Under the pieces are notes generated by a model. That model was not told the DNA's origin, did no database searches, and was given only the letters and a program-made list of their open reading frames with translations. Position numbers and translations under genes: made by a program. Below, one piece after another: positions 46,580 to 58,786 of a DNA stretch of 64,000 bases. Position 1 is the first letter of the stretch. Each line of letters starts with the position of its first letter. Source of the DNA: Azadirachta indica (lineage: Eukaryota > Streptophyta > Magnoliopsida > Sapindales > Meliaceae); the NCBI GenBank assembly GCA_022749755.1, contig CM040447.1, positions 6,346,545 through 6,410,544 of the forward strand, read 5' to 3'.

Positions 46580-46843
46580 GCATCATCATCTTATACTTGA
46601 TAAATGATATAGAGAGCTTTTTTTATCTCTTTTCCTCGAGTCCTTCAATGCATCTTTTTGTGCTTGAGTCAAAGTGGTAAAGGCAACATCATCTCTAAGC
46701 TCCTTATAACCTTTCTCCACTACTTCCCACACGTCTCGTGCTCCAAAAAATGCCTTTATTTTAATGCTCCAATTGTCATAATTATTTTTGTTGAGAATTA
46801 AAAGTAAGAATAGTGTTATATCTTTATTTGTTATCTCTCTCAA
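46580..46843 (-). mobile_element. Ty1/Copia gag fragment
   Basis: On the minus strand about 65 codons match the N-terminal part of plant Copia gag (DUF4219/UBN2): NYDNWSIKIKAFFGARDVWE, then VVEKGYKELRDD, then QAQKDALKDSRKRDKK. The usual motif is W-x-x-M-K-A-F-L-x-x-x-D-V-W-E. No LTRs or pol sequence are adjacent. It is an isolated relic and not obviously part of the Copia element at 55-56.7 kb. Confidence 0.8.
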
Positions 46844-47959
46844 TATAATGAGAATTTACAAAATTCAATTGCACGGATAAATTCGAAATGCCAAAAAATT
46901 TTAGAAAGAACTTAGTCAAAACTTTAATTTTGATCAACGATTAAAGTTAATAGTTAAACTTACTCGATTCAACTAACTCGATTTAACTAGCTTAGTTTAG
47001 CAGGTCAACTCCTCTTCCTACACAACAAACTTTCAGCAGCTTGTGATGTTGTGTCCAAACTCCGATTTGGATGATTTTAATGGTGTTGTGTTTCTCTAAT
47101 CAAAAAGTTTCAATTTAATATACTACACCAATATATTTGACATTGTAAATTTAATTCTGATATCATTTTGTTAGAAGAAATATGTAATAAAAAATATAAC
47201 TCTTCCTATCTCCTTAAAGACTTATTACAAATACTTAAAATAACTCCTCTCTCTTATTTCTTTTTTGAAACTTACAACTTACTCACTTATTTGTTCGTTT
47301 CTTCACTCTTTGGCTTGATGAAAAATACAAATATAAGGAGTTATTTGTAATAAAGTCAAAACATTTTTAACCATTGATATGGTAGATATACTTAATCAAT
47401 TATCAAATCTTAACCATGATTTTCACCCAATATATTTCATTGAAACTCACCTAATAACTTACCAAATCATATAAATCATGTTTATTTCTAGAATTTGGAT
47501 TTTGAGCTTTATTTTGAGCTTCAATTTGGGTTTCTATTTTAAAAATCAAGTTTAAAATCCAACAGTTTATTCATTAAGTCTCTTGAAATCCACCTTTCCA
47601 AGAAGATCTGGCATACGAATCTACTGTGCTGCAGAAGGATTATATTCCCGTATCCCAGAATTATGTTGACCGATCAGGCAGGTGCAATACAATGTTCATT
47701 CATTAAATCTCTTATAGATTCTTAGATTGCCTTGAGATTATTTTCTTTTGGTTTAGGCCTTATCAAAACATTAAATGTTTGCTCCATAAATTTCTTCTCC
47801 ATCATATTTTGCAGTGTTTGTGACATCTATCTATGTGGTATTGTGCTGTATGTAAAGCATTTTTTTTTTAAATTTTTTAAAAAATTAGAAAAAAAAAAAA
47901 AAACAATTTTTTCAAGATGTAACCAAATAATCTCATATTATATACTTTCTCTTACGGAA
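46844..47959. other. Gene-free sequence with one exon-like stretch
   Basis: AT-rich DNA. The only coding-looking piece is 47587-47681, listed separately. The tract AAAAAATTAGAAAAAAAAAA at about 47880 is low complexity. Confidence 0.45.
47587..47681 (+). other. Orphan exon-like segment, unidentified
   Basis: About 31 codons read without a stop, with balanced codon usage (EDLAYESTVLQKDYIPVSQ, then NYVDRSG), ending exactly at a CAG|GT donor-like site. The surrounding DNA is AT-rich and non-coding. It may be a single exon carried here by a transposon or left by a lost gene. I do not recognise the protein. Confidence 0.3.
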
Positions 47960-49500
47960 GTTGACGAAGAGAAAAAGACAAATGCTTTTGTCTTGGATGT
48001 GGACTTCTTACATATCCTGTTTGGTTCAATTGAAAATGCTACTATGGTTCTTGTTTTTATGTTTCACGTCGTCGATTATATCTACACCGTATCTTTTGCA
48101 ATCAAAGTTTCTGGTTGTGATTTTTTTTTCAGGTTTTTTTATAACTGCTCTTAACTTATCTGATGTATTTAAAAAACAAAAAAGCCTGTGGGCTTATTGT
48201 CGTGGGTGAATTACTTGAGACCGAACGGCAGTAATATCCAAGGCCCCCGAGGTGAGACAATGTTGATACTAGACGATCAAGCCTACTAAGTTCTAAGCCA
48301 TGGGGTCAGCTCAGGAACGAAATTTGGATCAGGTACAAGTAGTTAGCAGCAAGATCACAGGTCCCACATTGTTTAAAACTCTTGTAATAGATAACCATTA
48401 TATCTATGAATCGCTCAATGTGGTTACCAATTATTATTTCTTCTTACGGATAACATGGCGGTGAAGGAAAAAGATCATTGTTGGATTTCAAATTGCAAAC
48501 ATTTGGTATCAACAATCTATAAAAATATCCCTATTAGGAATCAAGTCAAACTTACTCTTTGCACCATTCCAGTTGTCTATAAAGCCTCTTCTATTTGATC
48601 TGGTATTCGATTAATCTTAGGGCTTTTTTCTTTTCTAAAGAAATAGTCGTGGGCTGATTGGTGATGGTTTCTCAATTAACTTCTGACATTCCAAATGGTT
48701 GCAAGACTCTAATTTCTACTCTTGGCATCTCAGGTCATTTCTTTCTCCATGCTAAGGTTTCGGATTACGTTCCAATTAAATCGTGGAAATTTGCTTCATC
48801 AATTTTGTCAAATTTTCCCAGAGCTTACAAACCAGATTACTTCTCTTGTCTGTCTTTCGCCCTTGCAAGGACTCTCTTATTTGGTCAGGGTCTAAAGATG
48901 GTCACTTTCTTTTAATTTGTGAATTGCTATGAGGAAGTCTAGAATTAATAAGTAAACTCCCTTGCCTTGGGCTAACTTTTCTTCGGTTTAATGTTATTCC
49001 CCCTCGGTTTTCAACTTTCATTTGGCGTTTGTTGTGTAATGGCTTCCATACATATGGCTTCTATTGCAGATTTTGTGCTTGTCATCCTACAACTTTGGAG
49101 CACCTTTTTGTACAGTATAATTTTGCTAGGCACTTTTTCGGATTTGGACTTGGGGGGCTTTTGAGTTCTTTTAACATGAGTTTGGACTTTTTATTCCTGT
49201 TACTTTTTTTTTTTTTTTTAAACAATCCTAGTAATATTAGACAATTAAAAAGTTTACTGGAAAGTTGAATAATCATTGGGTAGAAAAATCTATCCTAATA
49301 GAGAAGAAGCTCTACCCAAAAATACTGAGTCTAGTTGCGTTTGATAATTTTTTTCAGTGAATTTTGGGCCTAATGCATCTGCCACTTTATAATTCAAATA
49401 AATTAATATGATCAATTCGTTTCTTTAAACTTCTGGCAAGACTTATCTCATAGTCTTTCTTTAAATTATATACACCAGGTTTCTGCGCTTATGATATTTA
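47960..49500 (+). repeat. CAD-3'-flank plus LINE repeat, copy 2
   Basis: The left part (47960-48170) is a better preserved CAD 3' flank than in copy 1, sharing ATATCTACACCGTAT and CAATCAAAGTTTCTGGTTG with 37460-37500. Then come the GATCAAGCCTACTAAGTTCT phrase and the LINE remnant. The 3' part shares AATTTTGGGCCTAATGCATC with copy 3. Confidence 0.75.
48658..49190 (+). mobile_element. LINE-type retrotransposon remnant (zf-RVT domain), copy 2
   Basis: This is the best preserved of three copies. In pieces the + strand reads VSDYVPIKSWKF, then DSLIWSGSKDGHF, then PPRFSTFIWRLLCNGFHT, then CRFCACHPTTLEHLFVQ with a following NFARHFFGF. These are the successive blocks of the plant LINE zf-RVT domain. 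Two frame changes and at least one stop separate them. Confidence 0.7.
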
Positions 49501-51584
49501 TTTAATCCTCCAATTAACATTAATAATAATATTAATGCTCCAATTAACATTTTCTATTTTTATTAAAAAACTATATTATTACATAATTAAATATACCAAA
49601 GTTTTTCTTAATAGTAATATCAGCAAGATTTGAATACTTTAACTCTAATTGTGATGAACTCTAACCTAATTACCAAGTGGACGCTTCCTTTATAAAATAT
49701 CAAATGGGAAGTACTTAGCTGTTAAAATTAATTAACCTAAACTAATTTGCACATGAAATGGAGGAAGTTTATGCTTTCTGTGACACTAGGGATGCACGTT
49801 GTCATGTGCCATCAAAATGCAAGAGGAATCGCCAAAGATGCAGAGACATGTCAGCGCACAACCTCCAACACAAGGGCATGCAGGCTGCACCTTATAATGC
49901 ACAAGCGTGCAAGCAAACATGTTAGCCAATAAACAGTACCTGGATGAATAGTAGGCCGTGAGCAAAAGTGCTTGCAAGGGAGGTTTTCATGTGTTGGAGC
50001 ATCTTTGGGACAGTCCATGATGATAATGAGTAGCCTAAACCTGTGCATATGTGGGCAATATAAGCTTAGATTTGTCTCAAATGTATTTGTTATGTTTAAG
50101 GCCCAAAGTTGCCTAATTTTTGTAAATACCTAATTGGCCCATGTTTTAGGTAGTGGGGGTAGTAAGATTTTATTTGCTAGAAGTAATCTCCACCATTTAT
50201 GTATTTTAAGGGCCAAATCTCAACCATTCATTGTACATATATATAGTATAATTTAGTGTAATGAAAACAAGCCTTCACTTTCCATTCCAATTGAGCAGCC
50301 CGTCAGTTTTTTTCTCTCCTCCAATTTCACCTACTCTTTCTTTGCTTTGCATTCCTCCACTATTTACGCCCACACAAACACACACATAAATTGATCTTGA
50401 GTTTTCAAAGGCTTACTTAAACAGTATATGTGAGCTGTTTTAAGTACTGCACGGAGTTGGAATACATAAAATTTCTAGCACGCGAAAACATACAGATAGT
50501 ACGTGATATATATGTTTAGCTAGCAGAATTGGGAAAGAGACATTTTATTTTCTCCCATTATATGTAAGTATTATGAGGGCAATGCAGTAAAAACACACCT
50601 TTTCTATTAAAAGGACGACGAAAGATTTCTAACAACAAAGGGATTTTTTTATATTTTTATCTCACAAAAAAGAAATCAAGTAAATTTGTAACTAACTGGG
50701 ATAAATATCATTTTCCCTATAATATAATATGCACTAAAATTATAGTGACATTAATTATGTTATAATATAACTCGACATTCTCAACGATTTTGGATCAAGG
50801 CCATATTTACCGTTGATTCATATGTTTCTATTAATCGCCTCTGATTTTAAATTGTCCGAAAAAATCTTTGAGAATAAACACTATGTCGTGAACCACGTTG
50901 AGTACATGTATTATTTTATTATGATGTGATCTTGTTAAAAAGATGGTAAGCAAAAGCCAGAGCTAAATGTATATACTCTATATTTTAAGCACAAATATTA
51001 ATTTGCATGGCATTTGTGTACATGTAAGTTATTCATTTCAGTCTATTTTTATGATAAATGATCAGCAAAAGTCGTAATTTTATTATGAAAGAAAAAAGTT
51101 AGGGATAAGGAATACAGAAAAAGTTGATGAATAAGCAGAAAAAGCTGTTAATTAGTAAGCATTTTATTCTACACAGCATTGTTAAAATCTAATATAATTG
51201 TAATATGAAAATAGATCTAATCACCTATTCCACGGTTATTTTTAATTAAATTAAAGGGTTAATAATATATAATTTCTTAAAATTGGACTCATTAATTTGA
51301 TTAGTCTTAATAATTTCAAAAAAAAATTATAAAAATTTTAATTTATAAACAAATAACGATTATACTTCATTTAGAATATTAATAACTACTTTTGACGTAT
51401 GAAAAAAATAACATACATAAACTTAAGCTTCAAAAACAGCAGACCTATGGTTCTTTTAATTAAATCGCGGTCCGTGTTAACTTTTGGACATATATGCCCT
51501 TGTATCGTTGCTATAGCTAATGCTATGATCTTCGTGTCTTTTTTGATGAGAAATTTATTTGTGTAATATACAGAATCAAGAATT
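49501..51584. other. Gene-free sequence with an LTR-like block
   Basis: No exon is recognisable. The block 49770-50480 has relatively even base composition, a CATATATATAGTATAAT TATA-like motif near 50240 followed by a pyrimidine-rich leader, and could be a solo LTR. Its ends were not resolved. From 50480 to 51580 I see only AT-rich DNA. Confidence 0.35.
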
Positions 51585-52920
51585 TTTAACTCTTCTGATC
51601 GTGACTTGAGAAAAGTTGTAAAATCAGCTTCAAATTGATCAAATGATGCTTTGGGGACACTGGGAGGACTGTCTTTGCTATGTAAATATTATCTTTGTTC
51701 AATGAAATTCCTGATTCACTCACTAACACTTTAGGTGCCTGTACAATTAAAACATCTTATTAATTTTATATGTTAATTTATATATAATACCAAAAGTCGA
51801 TAGCTAAAATGAGGAGGCATTTTGTCTCGTAAGTGTACATATTGAAAGACAATATTTTCTCTCTATTTTTTTGGGCTGCATGTTTTCTCCTTCGCATATT
51901 TCTAGCAAGCATTCTAGAAGACTATATACAGCATCTGCACCAATAAATAGAGTAAAATCAGTAGAATAGAAAATGTACATAGCTAGTGACCTGTGAGAGC
52001 CATTGGAGAGCGTAAGAGGAGAATATAAAATGAAGAGAACGGGTGGAAATAGCCTCCCGTAAAATGATCCAGGTACTGCAGCAATGAAACAATGCCCAAA
52101 CTCATCATCTTTCTGTGCTTTAAGTCTCTCATAAAAGCTTGGCAGTAGCTTGAATATGCTGTTGAAATCATTTCCAGGAAGATCATCTAAGAATACCTGC
52201 AATCAAGGACGTAACCAGAAATACGATATAACTTTCTTCATAAAAATATTTGAAATTACTATCCTTGCTTGGAAAAATATTTGCTTATTCCGATGCATTA
52301 GACTTTTTTCTAATTAAATTCTAGATATGTACGTTTCCCACTCAATGAATTACAAAAAACATTTAAAGCATTCAAGACTGTTGTTCGGTGGACAATATAT
52401 AAACATATAACTATATGCAACATTAAATTATAGCTAAAGGCATATACGAACGGTGAGAAAATAAAATCATAATTAAATGCAAGAGTAGGATATTTAATTA
52501 AATTGTAAAAATATACAAATTAACAACGTATATTTGCTACATTTTTAGTTTAATAGATAATATTCAAAATAAGTTTAAGCAAAACTCATACAATTTAAAG
52601 TTTTTGGAATTAATTATAAGTTAATTTATAGTTTTTAAGAATTATTGTCTTATTATATTTTTATTTATCAACTATCAATTACAGGCATCTCTTTACTTTT
52701 ATTTATTTTCAGTCCACTTCAACCAACAGATACATCACTTTACAGCTGCAATAATGGATGTTGATCTACTCTGAAGTTTCAGAAGAATTCAGAAGAAAAG
52801 AAAATTCAAGAAAACCTGCAAGGTGGGTGGTCTGCGATTCAAGCGATAGCATGTGGTTTGAAGAGCCTCTGTAACATCCCATGTACGCAAATATGCGTTT
52901 GGACCTGAAGAGCAACCCAA
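51585..52920 (-). pseudogene. SABATH carboxyl methyltransferase pseudogene, 5'-truncated
   Basis: SABATH enzymes methylate carboxyl groups of salicylate, jasmonate, benzoate and similar acids using S-adenosylmethionine. Reading leftwards, exon 2 starts abruptly at 52920 with LGCSSGPNAYLRTWDVTEAL (part of the SAM-binding region) and ends RRPPTLQ at 52816. Exon 3 (52196-51991) reads [20 protein letters not shown], then [11 protein letters not shown], then in another frame [16 protein letters not shown]. Exon 4 (from 51738) reads APKVLVSESGISLNKDNIYI, then in another frame PPSVPKASFDQFEADF and SRSEEL. One base is missing at about 52043 and another at about 51672. Exon 1 and the IADLG part of exon 2 are absent: homology to the CAD duplication starts at 52921, so the gene was cut at that breakpoint. 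The 3' end is also lost. Confidence 0.9.
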
Positions 52921-54976
52921 ATATTATTAATAATAAAATATTTAATTTATTAAAACAGTAATAATTTTTTTTACGAATTATTTTATATTAATTTGTCTGA
53001 CAAAAGTAATATTAACAAATCAACCGTTTCTTCTATCTCGAAAAAAAAAAAAAAGGAAATTTATGTTAAAAAAATTCTCTTTTAACAATTTTTTTCCAAC
53101 TTTTTTTCTTTTTCTGAAATTGTCCCTACAAAATTTTTTCACTTTAGAATTTATTCCCATGCTTGACTCAAAACAGTTAAGCATGGCGGCTTTCCACCTT
53201 TACATATATGCTGAAGCTTCTATTTGCAAGCACAAGTTTTTCCAGTCAAGAGAGTAACAGTGAACTTTGAAGAGAGCGAATGGCAAAATCACCGGACCAA
53301 GAACACCCACAGAAAGCTTTCGGTTGGGCTGCCAGAGATAACTCTGGAACTCTCTCTCCTTTCCCTTTCTCGAGAAGGTAATGTTATTTTTTTTTCCTGA
53401 TTTTAGCCGAAGTTTCCATATTTGTATGTATTTTCTAACATGGGTTTGTATGCATCATCTTAGAATTTAGAAAAAAAATATATTAACTTTTTTTTTGGTT
53501 GGATGAAGGTTATGATCTTTTTTAGTTTGTGTTATTGTGAGGAAGTTGATAGATTAATTTTAATTTTAGCTTTTTTTTTAAATTTATTTTTCATTTTTGG
53601 CCTGTATCAATGGCAGAGAAAATGGTGTTGACGATGTAACTATTAGGATCCTTTACTCCGGAGTTTGCCACTCGGACTTGCATTTTGTGAAAAATGATTG
53701 GGGTGTAACAAATTACCCCATTGTTCCAGGGTATGATGCTAATCCCAGATTACTTTATAATTACTTAATTTAAATATCACTGTCGTATGATCTTTGATAG
53801 TTGTTGCTTTCAATATTCCTGTGTTTGTTGGAAGAAATTTTGATGAAATGACCATTTTACTGTGCTGGGCAGTACTGATGTTGATATGTTGTGAATTGTT
53901 GATGAATGATGACAATTACATTAGTATCAGAAAGTTTCCTGATTATGTAACACGTTGACCTGGCTTTCGTGGAAATCAGCTTGTGGGAATAAGAATTCCA
54001 AAAGCCAGCTAGCTATTGAGTACCAACTTAACAAATTGTTGTTTTGGGTGCTTTCCGTGTGTAACCTCATATTTTCTAGAAAAAGTGATATATCCTTTTA
54101 TATGAAGTATATTCCGTGTTCACAATATGATTATTGGGATTTAATGAACATTTTAGGTGATCTCTAGGATTTTTCCTGTTTTCTTGGGTTGTATTGTTCA
54201 ACTATAGCAATTCTAAACCAAATCTGAAGATATGAAACAGAGGGGGAAAGAAAACATGTAACAAGAGTGAGTATTGATAAGAGTGAGTATTGATAAGGGT
54301 AAATTGAAATTGTAACATAGTTTGTGTAAAACCCAGGGTAGCTTATTAATTGGAGCTGTAAGACAGTAAAACTATTAACATTTTATCAAATACTATCGTG
54401 CATGCATTGTTCTGAATCGAGCTAGAATGGCAAGTTCAAAGCATGTACAGTCGTGAATTGTCATATTGCATGGTGGGCATTTTCCAAATTTTATGATCTT
54501 TTGAAATAGTTTATTTACATCATCATTGTAGTAATCTGTTTCATTTTGTTAATGTTCATTCTTTACTTGATATACAAGGGTCCAAAGTTGCCCAGCATCA
54601 TTTACCAAAATACAGCTTCGTGTTTCATATTCCAAAATTGTATTTCTTAACATATATCCCAGTGTGCAAACGAATTGATTTCTTTCTTTCTTTTTTTTTT
54701 TTTTTTATTTTGAAGTCTGCATTCCCTGAATTATGCTTACCAGCCTGCTAATCATTTAGTATAAATCTATTGTGTTGAGCTAATATCATTATCTTAAGGC
54801 TTAATGCCAATAACTTCGTGCATTTCTGAATCTGGCAAGGCCACCCGCGGGCGGTTCCTTTTTGCCTGTGGTAATACCTTGAATAAGTCACCTAGCTTAA
54901 GAGGTAGATTCCTGTATCTATGGAACTGGAAAAAATAAAAATTCATGCTCATGGTGACTCAATATCTGATCATCAG

Positions 54977-55211
54977 TGTTACGGGAAAGAAAACGGAAGA
55001 AATGTGTTTGCATTTCTCATCTCAATTTGTATAATTTATATGTATTTATTTCTTACACTATTAAGAAATAAAACACACACATTCCATTACCCATACCCGA
55101 CACACCTGACTTATTCCATACATACCCATAATTTTATCCACCAAAACATACAATAATCCAAAGGAAAATAATAAACAACGTAAAGGAGACAATAACAATA
55201 ATATTCTAACA
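54977..55211 (-). repeat. 3' LTR of the Copia fragment
   Basis: On the element's strand it begins TGTTAGAATATTATTG directly after the polypurine tract and ends CCCGTAACA, giving the standard TG...CA ends over 235 bp. No second LTR is found in the window. Confidence 0.75.
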
Positions 55212-56680
55212 CCCCCCATCAAATTCAAGATCCTGAAATAAGCTTGATTTTGCATATTAAGTGTCGAAAACGGGCAAGAGGATGATATTTTGTAACAATA
55301 TTAGCAGGTTAATCAGCAGAAGAAACGAAGCGAAGTGTAATGTAACCTTGGGTGATGTGGTGGCGAATGAAGTGACAATCAGCTTCAATATGTTTAGTGC
55401 GTTCATGAAAAACATCTATCTGAGCAATTTGGATAGCACTACAATTATCACAAAAAAAATATGTAGGTCTTGTGAAAGGAATGCCCATGTCATTCAATAA
55501 CCATCGAAGCCAAATAATTTCCTGTGTTGTATCTAAAAGAGCTCAATATTCAGCCTCAGTACTAGAGCGTGCAACAACCATTTGCTTCTTACATTTCCAA
55601 GAAATAATAAAGTCTCATAAGAAAACACATAGACTAGTAGTAAAGCGTTGATTAGTGAGATCTCTAGCCCAATCTGCATCAAAGTAAGCTCGAAGCTGAA
55701 GAGCAAACTCAGTGGAGAAATGTAAACCATGGAAAAGAGTATCTTCTATAGCGAAAAATATGAAGAACGGCAGCATAATGAGTAGAGTGAGGTATAGACA
55801 TATATTGACTAACAATGTTAACAGTGTGAGAGATATCTGGGTAGGTAACTATAAGATATACTAAAATACCAAACAACTGTTTGTAAAATGTATCATCTGA
55901 GAGTGGAACCCCATCATATAGTGTGAGACTAGCATTTAGTTCTAAAGGTGTAGAAGTAGTCTTAACGCAGCTTTAGATAGCAAATTAGATGCATATTTGG
56001 CTTGGGATAAGTAATATCTATCTGATTCAAAAAGCACTTCAAGACCAAAGAAATAAGTGAGATGATCAAGATCTTTCATTTAAAAGTGTTGTTGGAGAGA
56101 AGCTTTAAAATCAGATATACTACCCAAGATCATCTCCAGTAATAATCAGATCATCCATATATATATAGCAACAAGAGAATACTGCCGCATTCTGTGCTAT
56201 GTATAAATAAAGCAAAATCATGAGAATTGGAATGAAAGCCATATTGTTGGATTATAGCACTGAACTTAGATAACCAAGCATGAGGAGCTTGTTTGAGATA
56301 ATATAAAGCACGACAAAGTTTGCACACTTTATGTGGAGGATGAGGATAACCAAGAGGAGGTTTCATACAAACTTTCTTAGAAAGATCACCATTAAAAAAT
56401 GCATTTTTGACATCTATCTGAAATAAGGTCCATTTGTGTACAGCTGCCACAGCAAGAAGACATCGCACAGAAGCTATACAAGCAATTGGTGCAAAGATTT
56501 CTTCGTAATCAATCCCGTATTCTTGTGTAAAACCTTTAGCAATAAGTCTAGCTTTGTATCTTTCAATGGAGCCATCAGATTTGTTTTGATTTTATAAATC
56601 TATTTGCAACCAATTGGTTGTTTGTCTAATGGAAGATCAACTAAATCCCAAGTATTGGATTTCTCAAGAGCCTAAAGTTC
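54977..56680 (-). mobile_element. 5'-truncated Ty1/Copia retrotransposon in CAD-H intron 2
   Basis: The element lies on the minus strand relative to the gene. From its 5' side: IGCKWIYKIKTKSDGSIERY-like reverse transcriptase start near 56620, then FQIDVKNAFFNGDLSKKV, LYYLKQAPHAW, a degraded YVDD box (YIYG at about 56155), and an RNase H part reading FFCDNCSAIQIAQIDVFHER, then TKHIEADCHFIRHH. A polypurine tract (GATGGGGGG, complement of 55212-55220) and a 235 bp LTR follow. Integrase, protease, gag and the 5' LTR are missing. Multiple stops show that it is dead. Confidence 0.9.
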
Positions 56681-58786
56681 TTCATTTTTCAGGCATATTA
56701 CATCTTCACTTAATCTATTAAAGTAACAGAAATTCAATCATTTCAGGATCAACTAATAGGTCGGATTTATCTATGTGAAGCTCTATAGCTAGACTTATTA
56801 TACACTGCATGTGCCAATGCACATTTCCACATATATATATACACTCCAAATTTCAGTAAGCTAGTTTGCAATATTAAAATAGTTCAAGACTAGAATTAAA
56901 ACTTTCTGTATACGTAAGGATTTGTACATTGGAGAATTAAAGTGCACTTACATAGACACAATCTTTTTTGTAGTTTATATTAAAAAGGAAAAGCAGTATA
57001 TTAGGAGTATTGAATTATTTTTATGTAAATAATGTATCTCCTCTTGCTCATCTTCAGGCATGAAATTGCTGGTGTAGTGACAAAAGTTGGAAACAACGTG
57101 ACAAAATTCAAAGTGGGTGACAAGGTTGGGGTTGGAGTTATGGTTTCCTCCTGCAAGCAATGCGAAAACTGCCAGCAGGACTTGGAGAATTACTGCCCTA
57201 ATATGATACTTACCTATAACTCTAGATATTATGATGGGACAAAAACTTATGGTGGTTATTCTGATATCATTGTTGTTGATCAGCATTATGTGCTCCGCTT
57301 TCCTGAAAATACGCTCTTGATGGGGGTGCACCGCTTTTGTGTGCGGGGATCACAGTGTTCAGCCCAACGAAATATTATGGAATGACCGAGCGAGGCAGGC
57401 ATTTGGGTGTAGCAGGACTTGGTGGGCTTGGCCATGTTGCTGTGAAAATTGGTAAAGCCTTTGGGTTGAAAGTCACTGTCATTAGTACCTCTCCAAAAAA
57501 GGAGAGTGAAGCAATCAACAGGCTTGGTGCTGATGCATTCCTTGTTAGCAGTGATCCTGCCAAATTTAAGGTATATTGTAATTAGCTACTTTTTAGAGGA
57601 ATTTTATATAATATATATATATTTTTTAAACAAGCCTTGAGAAGCAAGGCTACTTCATTAAGATAACTGTATGCTTGAATTTGATTAATTAAATGTTTCT
57701 GTTAATTCAAATCAAGTAGGATTATTTTGGATTACTGCATCGGATCTGGTGACTGCTCTAGATGAAAATCAATAAAATCTATTATTTTGATTATGATTGC
57801 AGTTTTTAGAATAAGCTATGGATAAATAATCCTGTTCTTTGGGATTGCTTGCAAATTTATTTAGTCTGCAGTCATTGTCATCCTACAAAAAGTAGGCAAC
57901 CTGCAAATCAATTGTATTTTAACAAGTTTTTTTAATTATTACTGAGAGTTTTTGGTTCCATCATGCAGGCTGCTATGGGTCCCATGGATTACATTATTGA
58001 TACTGTGTCTGCAGTTCATCTGCTCACTCCACTACTTGCTCTGCTGAAGGTGAACGGAAAGCTGGTCACTTTGGGCCTGCCGGAGAATCCCCTAGATCTG
58101 CCTATTTTTCCTTTAGTTTTGGGTAAGTTACAAAAACAATAGCCTCTGGTTAGGTAATCAAGATTTCAAAAAGAATGATGAGGCGGAGTTTGCTGTCTCC
58201 TTTAAATTCTCTTACACATAATTCCAGGGTAACATGTAATTTGATCTATTGTATACTTTCATGAAGAAAAATTAAAGCTTCTGTAAAGCAATGACTGAAA
58301 GCCAGTGAAAAGGAAGGGAAAGCAAAACTGAAAAACAAAAGACAAAAAGAACAAACAAAATTAGATATCAGTATCTCTCAGCTGCTAGCAAGTTGACATT
58401 TGTTGATGGTTGATGCTTTCTGGGATAAAATTAGTTCTTGTACTATGTGTCCGATTGAAGTTAAAAAGTTTTTAAAATCGAGAATCTAGTATAGATTGCT
58501 TTGTCATGCAAAACTTCAGATCAGATCTACCATTTCAAGTATGGCCTTTCTTTTAAATGCATATAAATTGTTTTGTATATTTACAGGGAGGAAGCTTGTT
58601 GGAGGAAGTGACGTAGGAGGAATCAAGGAGACACAGGAGATGCTGGACTTCTGTGCCAAACATAAAATTACTGCAGACATTGAGTTGATCAAGATGGACC
58701 AAATCAACACAGCCATGGAAAGGCTTGCAAAGTCTGATGTCAGGTATCGGTTTGTAATCGATGTAGGAAACTCCTCGGTGCTGTAG

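Larger units (their letters stand above)
53280..58786 (+). pseudogene. Cinnamyl alcohol dehydrogenase-like, copy H, frameshifted
   Basis: Exons by alignment to CAD-G are 53280-53377, 53617-53730, 57058-57570, 57969-58122 and 58587-58786. All have identical lengths except exon 3, which is 513 instead of 514. One base is missing at about 57313-57316, where CAD-G reads AATATGCCTCTTGATGG and this copy AATACGCTCTTGATGG. The frame breaks just before the LLCAGIT zinc-ligand region and reaches a stop at about 57385. Other key motifs (GVCHSDLH, the CKQCENC cluster, GLGGLGH) are intact on either side. A Copia fragment makes intron 2 3.3 kb long. Because there is one lesion only, a sequencing error must be excluded before calling it dead. 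Confidence 0.87.

Noticed and set aside
46586..46843. A cellular gene encoded by the Copia gag-like frame.
   Set aside because: The motif order is that of plant Copia gag. The frame is short, has no ATG at its start and has no neighbouring exons.
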